A DNA stretch of 64,000 nucleotides, taken from NCBI RefSeq assembly GCF_000993825.1, contig NZ_CP011114.1:2542001-2606000 (forward strand). Direction: 5' to 3'. Of this stretch, positions 62,798 through 64,000 are shown piece after piece; the stretch's first letter is position 1, and every line of letters begins with the position of its first letter. The notes beneath the pieces were generated by a model, which saw nothing but the letters and a program-made list of their open reading frames with translations, ran no database searches and was not told where the DNA came from. The DNA is from Paenibacillus durus ATCC 35681. GTDB lineage: Bacteria > Bacillota > Bacilli > Paenibacillales > Paenibacillaceae. The position numbers and the translations under genes are program-made.

Positions 62798-64000
62798 CTA
62801 CTCGGCAAAATTGCGCTTGTACTCTTCATCATAAGTGGACGCCACGTTGTCCAGAGACTTTTTGACATCCGCGCCGACCATAATATCCGTCAACGCCTCG
62901 GCGAATTTCTGCGTCAGCACCGGATACGCCGGAGTGACCGGTCTGGCATGCGACACGCCAGTTACCTGCTCCTTGATGATGCGAAGCGGAAGCTCGTTGT
63001 ATTCCGTCAAGCTCTCGAACGCCGATTTGCGGCTGGCCGGCATGCTGATCGCCCGTGCCAATTGGGTCGAGCTGTCTTTGTTCGTAATCCATTTAATGAC
63101 CTCTGCCGCTTCTTTCGGATGCTTGGAGTCGGCCGATACCCCTACCGCCCAGCTGCCCGAAGGAGCGGTTTGAACGCCGCCCGGTTTTTTGGGGAAATAA
63201 GTAATGCCCCACTCCAGGTCTGGATAGTTCTTAAAGCCCGGAATGTTCCAGGGACCTCCCAGCTTGGTCGCCGCTTTCCCTTCCTCAAACTCCGTCGGCT
63301 TCGGATCGATATTGAACAGCTTATCGTTCGCCAGCTTTTGCAGGAACTCGGCCGCCTCCACGCCCTGCGGGCTGTTGACGAATCCTTCGGCGGTCGTCCC
63401 TTCCTTATTGACAATGTCCGTGCCCCCGGAAATCCATAATTGCTCGAAGGCGTAGGTCATCCATTCCCCTTTGTCGTTGATCATGTTCGTGCCGAACACG
63501 CCGTCCTTGGACGTCTTCTTCATCACGTCGTACCAGTCGTCCCAGGTCCAGGCATTTTCAATTTTGTCCGGAGGCGTTATTCCGTGCTCGGCCATAATTT
63601 TTTTATTATAAAAAAGCACGACGGAGGACTCGTTCAAGCCTGGCGCGTAAAATTTGCCCTGGTACGAGCCTTGCTGAAGGATCGAAGGGACGAAATCGTC
63701 CAGATCCTCCTTGGAGAAATACTCGTCCAGTGGGATAATAATCTCCGAGGCCGCATAGTTGGCGATATTCGGTCCGTCCATGGCCAGTACATCCGGCAGG
63801 GTGTGGGAAGCGACGGCGGCATTGATTTTGTCTTCATAGGCAAAAGAGTTGCCCCGGGTAATAACCTCCATCTTGACATGGATCTTCCCTTTATTGGCCT
63901 GATTAAACTCTTCAATCCGCTTCACATACACATTGTCCTCGACCTCGCTGGCCTGCGGACGCCAGAAGGTAAGCTCAACGGCCGATCCCTCTCCCTGACC
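62798..64000 (-). CDS. Extracellular sugar-binding protein of the CUT1 ABC system (N-terminus cut by right edge)
   Basis: 400 residues are visible; the reading frame stays open to the window edge. The first visible residues, VELTFWRPQASEVEDN, are the normal mature start of sugar-binding proteins, so about 30-40 residues with the lipoprotein signal are missing. SBP_bac_1 family segments: LPDVLAMDGPNIANYAASE, FYAPGLNESSVVLFYNK and VQTAPSGSWAVGVSADSKH. It should capture a sugar, plausibly a fructan or sucrose-type oligosaccharide given the GH32 gene in the same operon. Confidence 0.92.
   Translation of the reverse strand, partial: GQGEGSAVELTFWRPQASEVEDNVYVKRIEEFNQANKGKIHVKMEVITRGNSFAYEDKINAAVASHTLPDVLAMDGPNIANYAASEIIIPLDEYFSKEDLDDFVPSILQQGSYQGKFYAPGLNESSVVLFYNKKIMAEHGITPPDKIENAWTWDDWYDVMKKTSKDGVFGTNMINDKGEWMTYAFEQLWISGGTDIVNKEGTTAEGFVNSPQGVEAAEFLQKLANDKLFNIDPKPTEFEEGKAATKLGGPWNIPGFKNYPDLEWGITYFPKKPGGVQTAPSGSWAVGVSADSKHPKEAAEVIKWITNKDSSTQLARAISMPASRKSAFESLTEYNELPLRIIKEQVTGVSHARPVTPAYPVLTQKFAEALTDIMVGADVKKSLDNVASTYDEEYKRNFAE

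Overview
The window looks like chromosome of an endospore-forming Firmicute close to Paenibacillus. This rests on gene order and content: rimP-nusA-ylxR-ylxQ-infB-rbfA-nrnA-truB-ribF-rpsO-pnp, ylxY-mlpA-dut-spoVFA/B-dapG-dapA, rnjB-tepA-ylzJ-spoIIIE, the ymfF/H/I/J/K-rodZ block, rimO-pgsA-cinA-recA-recX, rny-ymdB-spoVS, and miaB-ricA. Sporulation genes (spoVS, spoVFA/B, sleB, spoIIIE) and candidate sigma-H, sigma-G and sigma-K promoters fit this. All genes but one (a zinc-dependent phospholipase C family gene at about 10.5 kb) lie on the minus strand, so operons read from high to low coordinates. GTG and TTG starts are common, and many genes overlap by ATGA or GTGA.

Layout from left to right. 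1-7.3 kb is a tightly coupled minus-strand operon that runs off the left edge: etfB, ferredoxin-fused etfA, a free-standing acyl carrier protein, an AMP-forming acyl/aminoacyl ligase, a PP-loop (WbpG/PseA-like) amidotransferase, a large KamA-type radical SAM protein and an AsnB-like glutamine amidotransferase. It reads as a carrier-bound amino-acid-modifying pathway that I cannot match to a known product, and it is the best candidate here for an undescribed system. 7.6-16.2 kb holds ricA, miaB, a ybaK-type deacylase, the phospholipase-like gene, a UMF1 transporter, a lone pduL, a dipeptidase, spoVS and ymdB. ymdB appears to start at an ATT codon.

16.3-31.3 kb is conserved information processing and envelope biology: rny, recX, recA (with an SOS box), cinA, pgsA, rimO, yajQ, a 53-aa membrane protein, rodZ, the ymf genes and sleB. 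31.5-46.3 kb holds spoIIIE, ylzJ, tepA, rnjB, a group II intron sitting just behind the dapA terminator, the lysine/dipicolinate genes, dut, mlpA and ylxY. The usual asd gene is missing between spoVFB and dapG.

46.6-57.7 kb is the pnp-rpsO-ribF-truB-nrnA-rbfA-infB-ylxQ-ylxR-nusA-rimP translation and RNA-decay block. 57.8-64 kb is a carbohydrate locus: solute-binding protein (cut by the right edge), two CUT1 ABC permeases, an intracellular GH32 fructosidase and a YesN-type response regulator. It abuts the rimP promoter.

Function names come from motif recognition and gene order, not database searches. Promoter and terminator calls were made by eye.
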